Shown one piece after another: positions 6,613 through 13,768 of a stretch of DNA of 25,437 nucleotides. How positions within the stretch are numbered: the first letter of the stretch is position 1; each line of letters opens with the position of its first letter. Both the position numbers and the translations under genes were made by a program. The stretch is from a virus. The notes beneath the pieces are model-generated. The model made no database searches, was not told the DNA's origin, and worked only from the letters and a program-made list of their open reading frames with translations. The stretch is taken from positions 1-25,437 of IMG/VR virus record IMGVR_UViG_3300015202_000044; one strand, written 5' to 3'.

Positions 6613-7119
6613 ATGAAGATTTTGCTCATGCGGCACGGATTTTCCGGCAATCAGCTGCTCGGCAAAGACAAGAACTCGCCCGAAGATCTCGCGCGCCCGT
6701 TAGAGCCGGAAGGCGCCCAGGACGTGGAGAACCTCGCGGCCTGGCTGCTCGACAATGACATGGTGCCTAGCGCGATACGCGCATCGACCGTCAAGCGCGC
6801 CAAACAGACCGCGAAGATCTTAGGCGATGCGTTCGGGATGAAGCCGATCATGGATGACAATCTGTACCCGACGAAGCCTGTGGAGCAGGTAATCCGCAAC
6901 CTGGCAGCCGACAAGGCGCAACACCGAGTGATGCTGATCACGCACTCCAACACGATTCAAGAAGCGCTTCGTGCGCTCAACTTCCTCGATGTCGACTACG
7001 TCGATCCGATTGCATGCGCTGAAATGCGCGTAATCAAGGTCCGGCGCAAAGATGGCGCGTGGAAAGAGTCGAAGCGCATCATGCCGACCGACCTCGGCAG
7101 CGAGAACGATCTGTATTGA
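6613..7119 (+). CDS. histidine phosphatase superfamily (SixA/phosphoglycerate-mutase-like)
   Basis: Starting at ATG 6613 the protein has 168 residues, the size of the compact SixA branch. The catalytic signature RHG sits at residues 7-9 (LLMRHGFSGN), with H8 the expected phosphohistidine. The substrate-binding arginine motif reads KRAKQTA (R62), and the second catalytic His is H111 in LITHSNT. The enzyme should remove phosphate from a phosphoprotein or small phospho-compound. No head assembly role is known for the family. The gene is translationally coupled to a kinase-like gene (TGATG) and the pair sits between head genes, which looks like inserted cargo (a moron). A longer upstream frame from 6517 overlaps the previous gene and is not needed. 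Confidence 0.9.
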   Translation: MKILLMRHGFSGNQLLGKDKNSPEDLARPLEPEGAQDVENLAAWLLDNDMVPSAIRASTVKRAKQTAKILGDAFGMKPIMDDNLYPTKPVEQVIRNLAADKAQHRVMLITHSNTIQEALRALNFLDVDYVDPIACAEMRVIKVRRKDGAWKESKRIMPTDLGSENDLY

Positions 7120-7550
7120 TGTTTGCATTGCCCGATAAGCGGGCGCATGCACTCGCAACACTTCTCGCGACCTACGATCGCGTGGCCATCGTCGGTGGCC
7201 CGCGCACCGGCAAGACCACGCTGAGCGAACGCGTCAACGCCGAGCTGAAAGACGATCGCTTCGTCTTGCACAACGACGACCTACTCAAGTCGTTCGATTG
7301 GACGTCGGCGCCGTTCGGCATCATCGAGCGGCTCGCGCCGTACACCCGCTTCGTGGTCGAAGGTGTCCAGACTGCCCGCGCATTGCGCAAGGGCCTCAAG
7401 GTCGACGCTGTAATCTATCTCGACGATCCGAAGGTCCTTCGCAACAAAGGCCAGGTCTCTATGGCGAAGGGAATTGCCACCGTGTTCGCCGAGTGGCGAG
7501 CTGCGCACCCGTTCGTTCCTCTCGTGCACCCTGATCGCGGACTTTACTAA
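7119..7550 (+). CDS. P-loop kinase-like protein
   Basis: The ATG at 7119 shares bases with the phosphatase stop. The product is 143 residues: a clear Walker A (GGPRTGKTT, 26-34) after a strand VAIV, then HNDD (51-54), then a strand ending in a Walker-B-like FVVEG (78-82), VDAVIYLDDP (95-104), and an Ala-rich C-terminal helix. Size and order resemble small nucleotide or nucleoside kinases, where the post-strand acidic residues place the substrate, but a clear lid with paired Arg residues is not visible. It could phosphorylate a small molecule or nucleic-acid end, or be a P-loop ATPase without kinase activity. Its partner is the adjacent phosphatase. Confidence 0.8.
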   Translation: MFALPDKRAHALATLLATYDRVAIVGGPRTGKTTLSERVNAELKDDRFVLHNDDLLKSFDWTSAPFGIIERLAPYTRFVVEGVQTARALRKGLKVDAVIYLDDPKVLRNKGQVSMAKGIATVFAEWRAAHPFVPLVHPDRGLY

Positions 7551-7637
7551 TTTTATTGAGCACCTGATGGCGCTCTGAACGCAACAAAAACCCACAGCGG
7601 CCTGAGCGTTGCTCTCGCCATCCGGAGAATTAAAAAA

Positions 7638-8594
7638 ATGGCTTCAGCGCTCTTTTCCCTTTCAGACGGCGGCGGCGCGGCAACGGCAGTCGGCGGCGCC
7701 GCACAACCCAACGGCCTCAACGTTACCGCAGGTAACGTCGTCAACGGCCAGATCACCGACATGGTCGGCGTGACCGGATTCCAGGTCCGCTCCGTGTACA
7801 ACACGGCTGGCATCGTCGACCAGAGCATCGTCTTCACTCAGAACGCCGTCACGGGCGCATTCTCGTTCCCAGCCGGTACGCAGGAAGGCGTCGGTTACGT
7901 CGTTCGCGTTGACATCCTCACGTACACGCAGACGCCGGCAATCGCGGTGTCCTACGCCGCCGTGTACGTCTCCGCGCAAGGCTCGATGCGCCTCGCCTTC
8001 CCGCTGAGCTCGACGATGATTCAGAGCCAGCTGAACGCTCTGCTACTCACGGCCTACAGCACTAGCCAGGGACCGAATCAGGACCCGAACGTCGCGTTCG
8101 TCACGAACGGATCGACGACCAACGCGCAGGGCGCGGGCGGTCCGACCAACGTCGCGCTTGTGCAGCTTGTCTGCAAAGGCTCCGGCGTATTTGACTACAT
8201 GGTCAGCGCTTCGGCGGCAGGCGCCGGCGGCGACGTCGTGACCTGGGCACTGCAATCGCAGACCGGTACCGGCGCGGCAGCCTATACGGGTGCCACGGCA
8301 GCACCAGGCTTGGGTGGACTCTACGCCTCCGGCGCAGCAGGCACCGGCATCGCCATCACCGGCGGCGGCGGCGGTGCACTCACGCAGCTCTCGCAAGTCC
8401 AGACGGTAGGAACCGCGGCTGTCGGCGCGGCGTTCTCCGCCTCCGGCACGCTGCACAACAGCGTTGTGGCCACGGTCGTCACGCCGTTCGTGCGCGGCCA
8501 GAACGTGTTCTTCGCTCTCCAGCTCACGGATAGCGCGACTAACCGCGCGGTGTCGGGCATCTCGCTCTCGCTCCGCGAGCGCCTCTCGTCGTAA
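7638..8594 (+). CDS. Gly/Ala/Ser-rich structural protein of the head region
   Basis: A 318-residue protein preceded by an 87-base gap with no strong promoter visible; the ribosome site is CGGAGAA ahead of an A-rich stretch. The composition is low in charge and rich in Gly, Ala, Thr, Val and Ser, with alternating strand-like segments and a Gly-rich run near residues 220-255. The final strand ends SGISLSLRERL. There is no signal peptide. Such beta-rich proteins near the capsid genes are usually head fibres, decoration proteins or appended surface proteins. I recognise no family. Its position upstream of the scaffold argues for a virion component. Confidence 0.65.
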   Translation: MASALFSLSDGGGAATAVGGAAQPNGLNVTAGNVVNGQITDMVGVTGFQVRSVYNTAGIVDQSIVFTQNAVTGAFSFPAGTQEGVGYVVRVDILTYTQTPAIAVSYAAVYVSAQGSMRLAFPLSSTMIQSQLNALLLTAYSTSQGPNQDPNVAFVTNGSTTNAQGAGGPTNVALVQLVCKGSGVFDYMVSASAAGAGGDVVTWALQSQTGTGAAAYTGATAAPGLGGLYASGAAGTGIAITGGGGGALTQLSQVQTVGTAAVGAAFSASGTLHNSVVATVVTPFVRGQNVFFALQLTDSATNRAVSGISLSLRERLSS

Positions 8595-8600
8595 GTCGCT

Positions 8601-8825
8601 ATGGCCTGGCGAGCGTCCAGCGGGCGAAGCCCGAACCGAGACATCGTATGGGCCAGCCGCGATGTGTGGCGCGAATTCTGGGACCGGTGGCTAGAGATTC
8701 AGCCACTGGTCACGCGCGGCGCGCATCCCGCCGATATCGAATTTCAACGCGACGAGCTGCGCGCGTGGGCCCGTGAACGGGTCAACGTCTACGGCATGCG
8801 CGGACTCTACCTTATTCCCGTATGA
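8601..8825 (+). CDS. small Trp/Arg-rich hypothetical protein
   Basis: A 74-residue protein beginning six bases after the preceding stop, without a good ribosome site, so it is probably translated by reinitiation. It is helical with many aromatics and arginines (RDVWREFWDRWLEIQP near 20-35, ELRAWARERVNVYGMRGLY near 52-70). The family is not recognised. Keeping an open frame in a tightly packed head operon supports it being real. Confidence 0.5.
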   Translation: MAWRASSGRSPNRDIVWASRDVWREFWDRWLEIQPLVTRGAHPADIEFQRDELRAWARERVNVYGMRGLYLIPV

Positions 8826-8835
8826 GGCTCCCTCA

Positions 8836-9069
8836 ATGCCGACCGAACCGACCGATCCCGTAGGCGCCGTTTATCTCATCCTCGGCGATACCAAGGATCA
8901 AAAGGATACCGAGCTCGGCCTGTTCTTCCACGCCGAACATGCGCAGTCGCATGCGGCGACGCTGCGCTCATGGCTCAACGTCCGCGTGGTGTCCGATACG
9001 CGAAAGCAGTCGGAGCTCCACCCGGCGCATCAGGGCCTAAGCCCGAAACCTTCACGGCAATACCGCTGA
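8836..9069 (+). CDS. small hypothetical protein, 77 residues
   Basis: The ATG at 8836 is preceded by GAGG at 8824-8827; a longer frame from 8773 would overlap the neighbour. The product starts with a strand (AVYLILGD), then a Lys/Asp turn, then FFHAEHAQSHAATLRSW, and ends in a basic tail. The strand-helix layout suggests a small alpha/beta fold, but no family is recognised. Confidence 0.5.
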   Translation: MPTEPTDPVGAVYLILGDTKDQKDTELGLFFHAEHAQSHAATLRSWLNVRVVSDTRKQSELHPAHQGLSPKPSRQYR

Positions 9070-9108
9070 TCTAAGCAGCGTCCACCACAACACAACACCA
9101 ACCAGTCT

Positions 9109-9131
9109 GCACGAGCCACGGCGGTTCGCGC
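9109..9131 (+). promoter_or_regulatory. hairpin in the scaffold gene leader
   Basis: GCACGAGCC (9109-9117) can pair with GGTTCGCGC (9123-9131) with one mismatch and one G-T, around the loop ACGGC. It ends seven bases before the Shine-Dalgarno GGAGGA (9138-9143) of the scaffold gene. There is no T-tract, so it is more likely an mRNA leader structure than a terminator. Confidence 0.35.
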
Positions 9132-9147
9132 GGAAACGGAGGACTCC

Positions 9148-9879
9148 ATGTCCGACAATATGCCGCCGGGGAATGGCTCCCCTAATTCGCCACCGGGCAC
9201 GAGTGCGCCCTTAGCACCCAATGCAGAAGAAATGACCGAGATGATCGCTCGTGTCGCCTCGCAGGTTGTCAATGCGGCGTGGACAGCACGATCGAAGAAG
9301 CTCCGCGAAGAGATTACGGCCGACTTCAAGACCGGCTTTGACGGCCTCAGCAAGCAAATGGCCGACATGGCGACCGCTCCCGAAGGAAAAGGGAAAAAAG
9401 GCGCTGCCAAAGAAGAACCTGACGACCCGAAGATGAACGGAATGCAGCGGCAACTCGCCGACATGCAGAAAGCGATCGACGATCGCGACCGCAAGCTCGC
9501 CGAGTCAGAGACGAAGTCCAAACAGCAAACGCTGCGCTCTACGCTCAACGAAGAGCTCGCGAAGGCCGGCATCACCGACCCGACGCGGCAACGCATCGCA
9601 AGCACGCACCTGATCTCGCAGGGATTCGTGTTCGCTGACGACGAAGGCAATCCAATCTTCGCCGAAAATCAAGACAGCCATCTCGACTTAGCAACCGGCG
9701 TTAGAGCCTGGAGCAAAGGCGAAGAGGCGAAAATTTTCCTGCCGACTTCTGGCGCTCGCGGTTCGGGCGACAGACCTGGGCAGGGCGGAACGAATCCTAA
9801 GGCGCCGAGTCCCCAAGACACGACGTCCACAGATCTCGGACTGGCCCTTATCGCAGCACACAACGCCATCGGCGTGTGA
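9148..9879 (+). CDS. capsid scaffolding protein
   Basis: It sits immediately before the major capsid gene and has a very strong ribosome site (GGAGGA, 9138-9143), as expected for a protein needed in hundreds of copies. The 243 residues have scaffold composition: a Pro/Gly/Asn-rich disordered start, a charged helical middle with a KGKKGAAK patch (about 75-82), a coiled coil (MQRQLADMQKAIDDRDRKL, about 99-117), then a C-terminal region with an ordered piece (DPTRQRIASTHLISQG) and a disordered Gly/Pro tail. Scaffolds nucleate the procapsid and are then removed. No protease domain is visible, so it is not the protease-scaffold fusion of many HK97-like phages. Confidence 0.8.
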   Translation: MSDNMPPGNGSPNSPPGTSAPLAPNAEEMTEMIARVASQVVNAAWTARSKKLREEITADFKTGFDGLSKQMADMATAPEGKGKKGAAKEEPDDPKMNGMQRQLADMQKAIDDRDRKLAESETKSKQQTLRSTLNEELAKAGITDPTRQRIASTHLISQGFVFADDEGNPIFAENQDSHLDLATGVRAWSKGEEAKIFLPTSGARGSGDRPGQGGTNPKAPSPQDTTSTDLGLALIAAHNAIGV

Positions 9880-9945
9880 GCCGCGAGAGGGCTTAGACCC
9901 GCGTAGTATCCATCCAACGAGCCGCACAAAGGAACGCGCACGCCC

Positions 9946-11037
9946 ATGGCTGCCGACATTCTCCCAAATATTCAGCCTGCGCTTGCGCAGACGTTCGCGA
10001 AGCGACTCGTCAAAGCCTGGAACCGTCAGGCTATTACCATTTCGCAAATCCCTGTCGTTAGCGACATGGGACAAGGCGATGCCAAGCAGATCGCTTGGGA
10101 CGTCGAATTCTCCGGCGCCGGCGCCGCAGCCTTCCTCGAAGGCAGTGACGTTGCGCAGTCCGAATTTCTCCAGGACCCGATCGTTCCTGCAGTCGTGCCG
10201 TGGGGCATGTACCGCTCGGCATTCAAGATCTCGAACCTCGAGATCAACGCCGCGTCCCGAAGCATCGCCAACGCGACTCAGCTTGGCGACATCGTCGGGC
10301 TTCGTCTCGAGAGCGCCATCACGAAGATGCTCTCGCGCATGAACGCGGACTTCTTCACGGGCACGGGCAGCGACGCGAACGGTAACCCGACGCTCGTCGG
10401 CCTGACCTCCGCGCTCTCCGCCACCGGCACGTACGCCGGTCTCTCGAAGGCGCAGTACCCGGAATGGGGCGGCAACGTCCTCTCCAACGGCGGCGTCACT
10501 CGTCCGCTTACCTTCGACCTGCTCGCCAACATGGAGCAGCTGATCTTTATCGCCTCTGGCCAAGAGCCGGACGCGATCATCACCTCGGCGGGTATCGCCC
10601 GTAAGTACGAAGGTCTCTTCGAGACGTCTCGTCAAGGTATGAACCAAGGTGATCAGAACTTCGGTGGAAGCTCCGGCGGCTACCAGGGTTCAACCGGTCC
10701 CGGCGTGACCGGACCGCGCACGAATCTCTACTGGCGCGGTAAGCCCGTTATCCGCGATCGCGATTGCCCGGCGAATCAGCTCTTTATGGTGAAGTGGTCC
10801 GAACTGGAAATGAAATACCTTCCGTTCATGCCGCTTAGCCCGGACGGTGTCAGCGTTATCAATCGCGCGATGCCGAGCGCGGACGGTACCAATTTCGTTC
10901 CGACCAACATCTCGGCGACGGTCTACCCGCTCGCGCGCGTCGGTTCGGCCATCCCGTGGGTTGCTGAAATCTACGTCCAATCGAAGACCGCCCGTGTTAA
11001 CGCCCACGGCTGGCTCAGCGATATCGCGGAGGTCTGA
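9946..11037 (+). CDS. major capsid protein (HK97 fold)
   Basis: The 363 residues follow the scaffold gene. Strand-rich segments fit an HK97 fold: an N-terminal arm, the E-loop region (DVEFSGAGAAAFLEGSDV, about 47-64), the long spine helix (LGDIVGLRLESAITKMLSRMNADFF, about 113-137), a P-domain and A-domain with a Gly/Ser-rich loop (about 228-250), and a C-terminal strand block (ATVYPLARVGSAIPWVAEIYV). No long cleavable delta domain is present upstream of the arm, consistent with a separate scaffold. The protein forms the icosahedral shell. Confidence 0.88.
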   Translation: MAADILPNIQPALAQTFAKRLVKAWNRQAITISQIPVVSDMGQGDAKQIAWDVEFSGAGAAAFLEGSDVAQSEFLQDPIVPAVVPWGMYRSAFKISNLEINAASRSIANATQLGDIVGLRLESAITKMLSRMNADFFTGTGSDANGNPTLVGLTSALSATGTYAGLSKAQYPEWGGNVLSNGGVTRPLTFDLLANMEQLIFIASGQEPDAIITSAGIARKYEGLFETSRQGMNQGDQNFGGSSGGYQGSTGPGVTGPRTNLYWRGKPVIRDRDCPANQLFMVKWSELEMKYLPFMPLSPDGVSVINRAMPSADGTNFVPTNISATVYPLARVGSAIPWVAEIYVQSKTARVNAHGWLSDIAEV

Positions 11038-11040
11038 CAA

Positions 11041-11628
11041 ATGGCCCTCTTTACTCGACGCGCCGCGGGGGCAGAGATGCCGCTCGCACTCGCGCAGGCG
11101 CACAACAGACTATGCGCGCAACCCGCGCTTGTCGGCGCGTTTTTCCACGCCGACATCACGTCGGTTACCACCGGCGACTTCATTAGCAAAGCGTCCACGC
11201 CGCTGCAGGTCACTGCAGCGATCGCGGCTGACTTGCCGACGTCGATCGCGCTGAGCAATCAGCTGACCGGATTCTTGAGAGTTCACATGGGCGAGGGTGC
11301 TAGTACGGACCCCTTCGCTTGCGGCGCTCACAAGATTCCTGACATCGCAAACACTTTGACGCTGCCCTCAGTGATCGTTGCGACCGGCGTTGCGGCGACT
11401 GACACGGCCTCCGTGATCGCGGCGCTGAACTTGATCAAAGTCAGCTTCAACCTGCATCTCGCGCAAGCTGGCGTGCACTACAACAATGACGGCACCAACA
11501 CGATCGCGGCAGCTAACGCCGTCGATCTTCCGTCGTCGATCACACTCGCGAACGCGGCGAAAACGTCTCTGAACGCTCACATCCTGAGCGGGCCCACGAC
11601 GCCGCAGATCAAGATTAACAACACCTAG
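11041..11628 (+). CDS. internally repeated head-region protein
   Basis: Begins three bases after the capsid gene's stop. The 195-residue protein contains three diverged repeats of a helix-turn unit: DLPTSIALSN...VHMGE (from about 64), TASVIAALN...NLHLAQAGVHYNND (from about 122) and DLPSSITLAN...NAHILSG (from about 162). Each helix ends in a conserved His (H82, H139, H180), and the second unit adds GVHYNND. Similar His-ending helical repeats occur in phage head or tail accessory proteins. A virion structural role is likely from position; the His residues could bind metal. The precise family is not identified. Confidence 0.6.
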   Translation: MALFTRRAAGAEMPLALAQAHNRLCAQPALVGAFFHADITSVTTGDFISKASTPLQVTAAIAADLPTSIALSNQLTGFLRVHMGEGASTDPFACGAHKIPDIANTLTLPSVIVATGVAATDTASVIAALNLIKVSFNLHLAQAGVHYNNDGTNTIAAANAVDLPSSITLANAAKTSLNAHILSGPTTPQIKINNT

Positions 11629-11655
11629 TCACTCCTAAGCACAAGACTTCGTCGA

Positions 11656-11685
11656 CCCAGCCGCCTCTCACATAGGCGCGCTGGG
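11656..11685 (+). promoter_or_regulatory. strong hairpin between head genes, no T-tract
   Basis: CCCAGC (11656-11661) plus CGCCT (11662-11666) pair with AGGCG (11674-11678) plus GCTGGG (11680-11685), one bulged C, loop CTCACAT. Eleven base pairs in a GC-rich stem. No run of T follows, so it is more likely an mRNA stabilising or processing structure, or a weak attenuator, than an intrinsic terminator. It lies 27 bases after the previous stop. Confidence 0.5.
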
Positions 11686-11722
11686 CGGCGGAGCTTTGTC
11701 CACCGAAAGAAGCCCCGCCACC

Positions 11723-12271
11723 ATGAACGACATTCGCACCCGCCATCAGCCAGTTAGCTACAAGACCGAAGAATTCACTACTTGGTTCAACCCTCTTCAG
11801 GTTGCGCAGCATGTTGATGTCTTTTACGGGAGCGGTTTCGCCAATGAGCCGCAAGCGACGCGGTTCACCGTGCAGCCCGGGCAAAAGCTTGATATCCCCT
11901 CGCGCTTTGATTACGCGATCCAAAAGGTCAGCTGCGACAAAGACGAGTGCAAGAAGAAGGCACCCGGCTTCTGCAGCAAGGGCCACTCCGGAACGATTCT
12001 AGGTGGTCTCGCGCCGCAGCTCGTGCGCGAAGGATCGCGCGCAGTGCTCGCCGAAGCGCTCGACCCGAGCCTCGCTGAGAAACGTCAGCAAGAAGCCAAG
12101 CTCGCAGCTGCGAACATCGCTCGCCACAACGCCGAGAACGCCATGCTGCTCGCCGAAGCGCGGCGCTTGGAGCTCGAGGCCGAAATCAAGGTCAAAGCGG
12201 AAGCCGAGAAGGGCGCTGCTGAGGCTGAGAGGCGCGAAGCTGACCGTAAGATGCAGCAAGGGAAGCGGTAA
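11723..12271 (+). CDS. head-region protein with C-terminal coiled coil
   Basis: From ATG 11723 the protein is 182 residues; TTG 11696 in frame would add nine. The N-terminal half (about 15-105) is strand-rich with a VQPGQKLDIPSRF turn and two Cys-containing loops (SCDKDECKK, GFCSKGH) that may bind metal. From about residue 118 to the end it is a long Ala/Glu/Lys/Arg helix with heptad character. The combination fits a virion structural or assembly protein that oligomerises through its tail. Family not recognised. Confidence 0.6.
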   Translation: MNDIRTRHQPVSYKTEEFTTWFNPLQVAQHVDVFYGSGFANEPQATRFTVQPGQKLDIPSRFDYAIQKVSCDKDECKKKAPGFCSKGHSGTILGGLAPQLVREGSRAVLAEALDPSLAEKRQQEAKLAAANIARHNAENAMLLAEARRLELEAEIKVKAEAEKGAAEAERREADRKMQQGKR

Positions 12272-12310
12272 CTACGAGGATCGGCGGGTCGCGCAGGGAG
12301 CAATTAATCC

Positions 12311-12730
12311 ATGGCAAGCTATTTGGAAAGCGACCGAGTTTCGGTGCGCGAGTACCTCGGATTTTCTTCATTATTCCTTCAAGCGGACCCCAGGCTCGAG
12401 TCAGCAATTACGGCCTCCCAAGCCATCGCCGACGGCGGCACGCGTCCCGATAACAGCCTGCAGCTGCGCGTGCTGACGATCGTCGCAGCGCTACAAGCTA
12501 TCGACGCTGCGATCGACAATCTTCTTATTCAGCAAGGCACGATGGAGCTCGCGGAAGCAAAGCTCAATTCGTACCGCGAGATGATTCGCCTCAAAGCGCG
12601 AGGTCGCATCTACGTGCACCGCTTAGCCCGCGTATTCGACACTTTGCCGCGCGCCGATTGCTTCGGTCCTGCGGTCGGACTCGAGGGCGAGTACCCGGCT
12701 TACCCGCGCACTGCGCGCATGGGTTACTAA
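12311..12730 (+). CDS. head-tail connector candidate
   Basis: A 139-residue, mainly helical protein with ribosome site GGGAG upstream. It begins MASYLESDRVSVREYLGFSSLFLQ and contains a long helical region with AAIDNLLIQQGTMELAEAKL. Small helical proteins of this size just after the capsid genes are usually connector (gp15/gp6-like) proteins that bind the portal ring and extend the neck. The assignment comes from size, helicity and order, not from a decisive motif. Confidence 0.55.
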   Translation: MASYLESDRVSVREYLGFSSLFLQADPRLESAITASQAIADGGTRPDNSLQLRVLTIVAALQAIDAAIDNLLIQQGTMELAEAKLNSYREMIRLKARGRIYVHRLARVFDTLPRADCFGPAVGLEGEYPAYPRTARMGY

Positions 12731-12731
12731 G

Positions 12732-12914
12732 GTGCGCCTCACGCTCTTCGGAGATGGGGAGCACGACGATGACGATGCGTGCCCGCATTGCTCCGTGCAC
12801 GTCTACCCGACCTACGGGCGATCGCACGAGCCGCTTCACGTCGAGTGCTGGTGCGATCCGCGCGTCCAAGAGACCGCGTCCGGCGTCCTCATCATTCACC
12901 GTGACCTTAACTGA
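12732..12914 (+). CDS. small zinc-binding candidate, 60 residues
   Basis: The GTG at 12732 starts one base after the connector stop. The protein has a poly-Asp turn (DGEHDDDDA), then CPHC, and about 18 residues later ECWC, with several His between; four Cys in two CxxC-like pairs can form a zinc knuckle. It sits inside the connector module, where such proteins are unusual. No DNA-binding basic patch is evident. Family not recognised. Confidence 0.5.
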   Translation: MRLTLFGDGEHDDDDACPHCSVHVYPTYGRSHEPLHVECWCDPRVQETASGVLIIHRDLN

Positions 12915-12926
12915 AAGCGAGACGTC

Positions 12927-13412
12927 ATGGCCGGAGGCGTAGCGACATTACGTAACGCACTTCTGCCGGCCCTTGACGCGATCCGAGGTATCTCGGGCGC
13001 GCTTGGAATGCGCCTCTTTACCGTTTCGGTGGTGCAGCGCACATGGTCCGGTTCGCGTGCCGGTATCGGCAACAGCACAGACTTGACGTCGGGCGTAAAG
13101 GTCGACCTTGGCATCTATCAGACCCGGGTCAGGCAAGTATCCATGCGTGAGATCGTCGCAAGCGGCGGATTTTACCAAGACCAGGACATGCTCGTTGGTC
13201 CGATCACGCCTCCGTTCGCAGGGTCCGCGTTAGACAACGACGCCATCACGGTTTTTGATCCTCTATCTATGAGCTTGCCTACTGAGATTTTCTTCAACAT
13301 CCAAGGTCCGGGGGCACCCGCAAACGGCTTTTGGTACAAGAAAATTAGCCAGGACGTCACGAAGGTTTTTGATTACACCTTCACGGTCAGGCGCACCGCG
13401 GAAATCCCATGA
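12927..13412 (+). CDS. neck/head-completion protein candidate
   Basis: A 161-residue beta-rich protein with a ribosome site (AAAGCGAGA) upstream. The middle (RLFTVSVVQRTWSGSRAGIG, about 29-48) and the strands that follow (VKVDLGIYQTRVRQVSMREIV) resemble the small beta-barrel head-completion proteins (SPP1 gp16/HK97 gp7 class) that plug the connector. The stop overlaps the next ATG by four bases (ATGA), and the next gene is an HK97-gp10-like protein, which supports a neck role. Not proven by motif. Confidence 0.6.
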   Translation: MAGGVATLRNALLPALDAIRGISGALGMRLFTVSVVQRTWSGSRAGIGNSTDLTSGVKVDLGIYQTRVRQVSMREIVASGGFYQDQDMLVGPITPPFAGSALDNDAITVFDPLSMSLPTEIFFNIQGPGAPANGFWYKKISQDVTKVFDYTFTVRRTAEIP

Positions 13413-13768
13413 GCAACGACGGGCAGACGTTTCGCTGGTCGATGGGCGCGCTGCTAGTGCGCATCACCACCGGAACGATTGAAGCCCTGCGCATCGCAGT
13501 AGCCGCCGCAGCGATCTCGGCCAAGTCCACACGCTTGTTCAATGACCGCACGGGTTATCTTCGCCAGAATATCAAAGGCGAGTCGTACGGCTTTAAAGGC
13601 CGCGTAATCGCACAAGCTAAGTACGCCGTATTTGTCGAGAACGGCCACCGGCCTCACACCGCGCCGCGACCGTTCATGGCCGAGGCCAAGATGATCGGCG
13701 AAGAGATTCTCGTGCTCGGGGTCAATAACGCACTCGAGTTTGCGATCGAAACATCGAAAAAAGTCTAA
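13409..13768 (+). CDS. HK97 gp10-like tail-completion protein
   Basis: 119 residues overlapping the previous gene as ATGA. It carries the hallmark C-terminal block of the HK97-gp10 family: DRTGYLRQNIKG, then VIAQAKYAVFVENGHRPH and RPFM. These proteins join head to tail or complete the tail top and nearly always lie between connectors and the tail terminator, as here. The N-terminal helix (TTGTIEALRIAVAAAAISAKS) fits the family's long first helix. Confidence 0.85.
   Translation: MSNDGQTFRWSMGALLVRITTGTIEALRIAVAAAAISAKSTRLFNDRTGYLRQNIKGESYGFKGRVIAQAKYAVFVENGHRPHTAPRPFMAEAKMIGEEILVLGVNNALEFAIETSKKV

Noticed and set aside
9688-10647. Long minus-strand open frame (319 codons) antisense to the scaffold end and capsid gene
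   Set aside because: It is the shadow of the GC-rich capsid gene; the translation is Arg/Glu/Val-rich without domain features, has no ribosome site, and the plus-strand HK97-type gene explains the region.
11714-11726. Kozak-like GCCACCATGA before the coiled-coil protein
   Set aside because: Coincidental; all other features are bacterial phage genes and no eukaryotic context exists.
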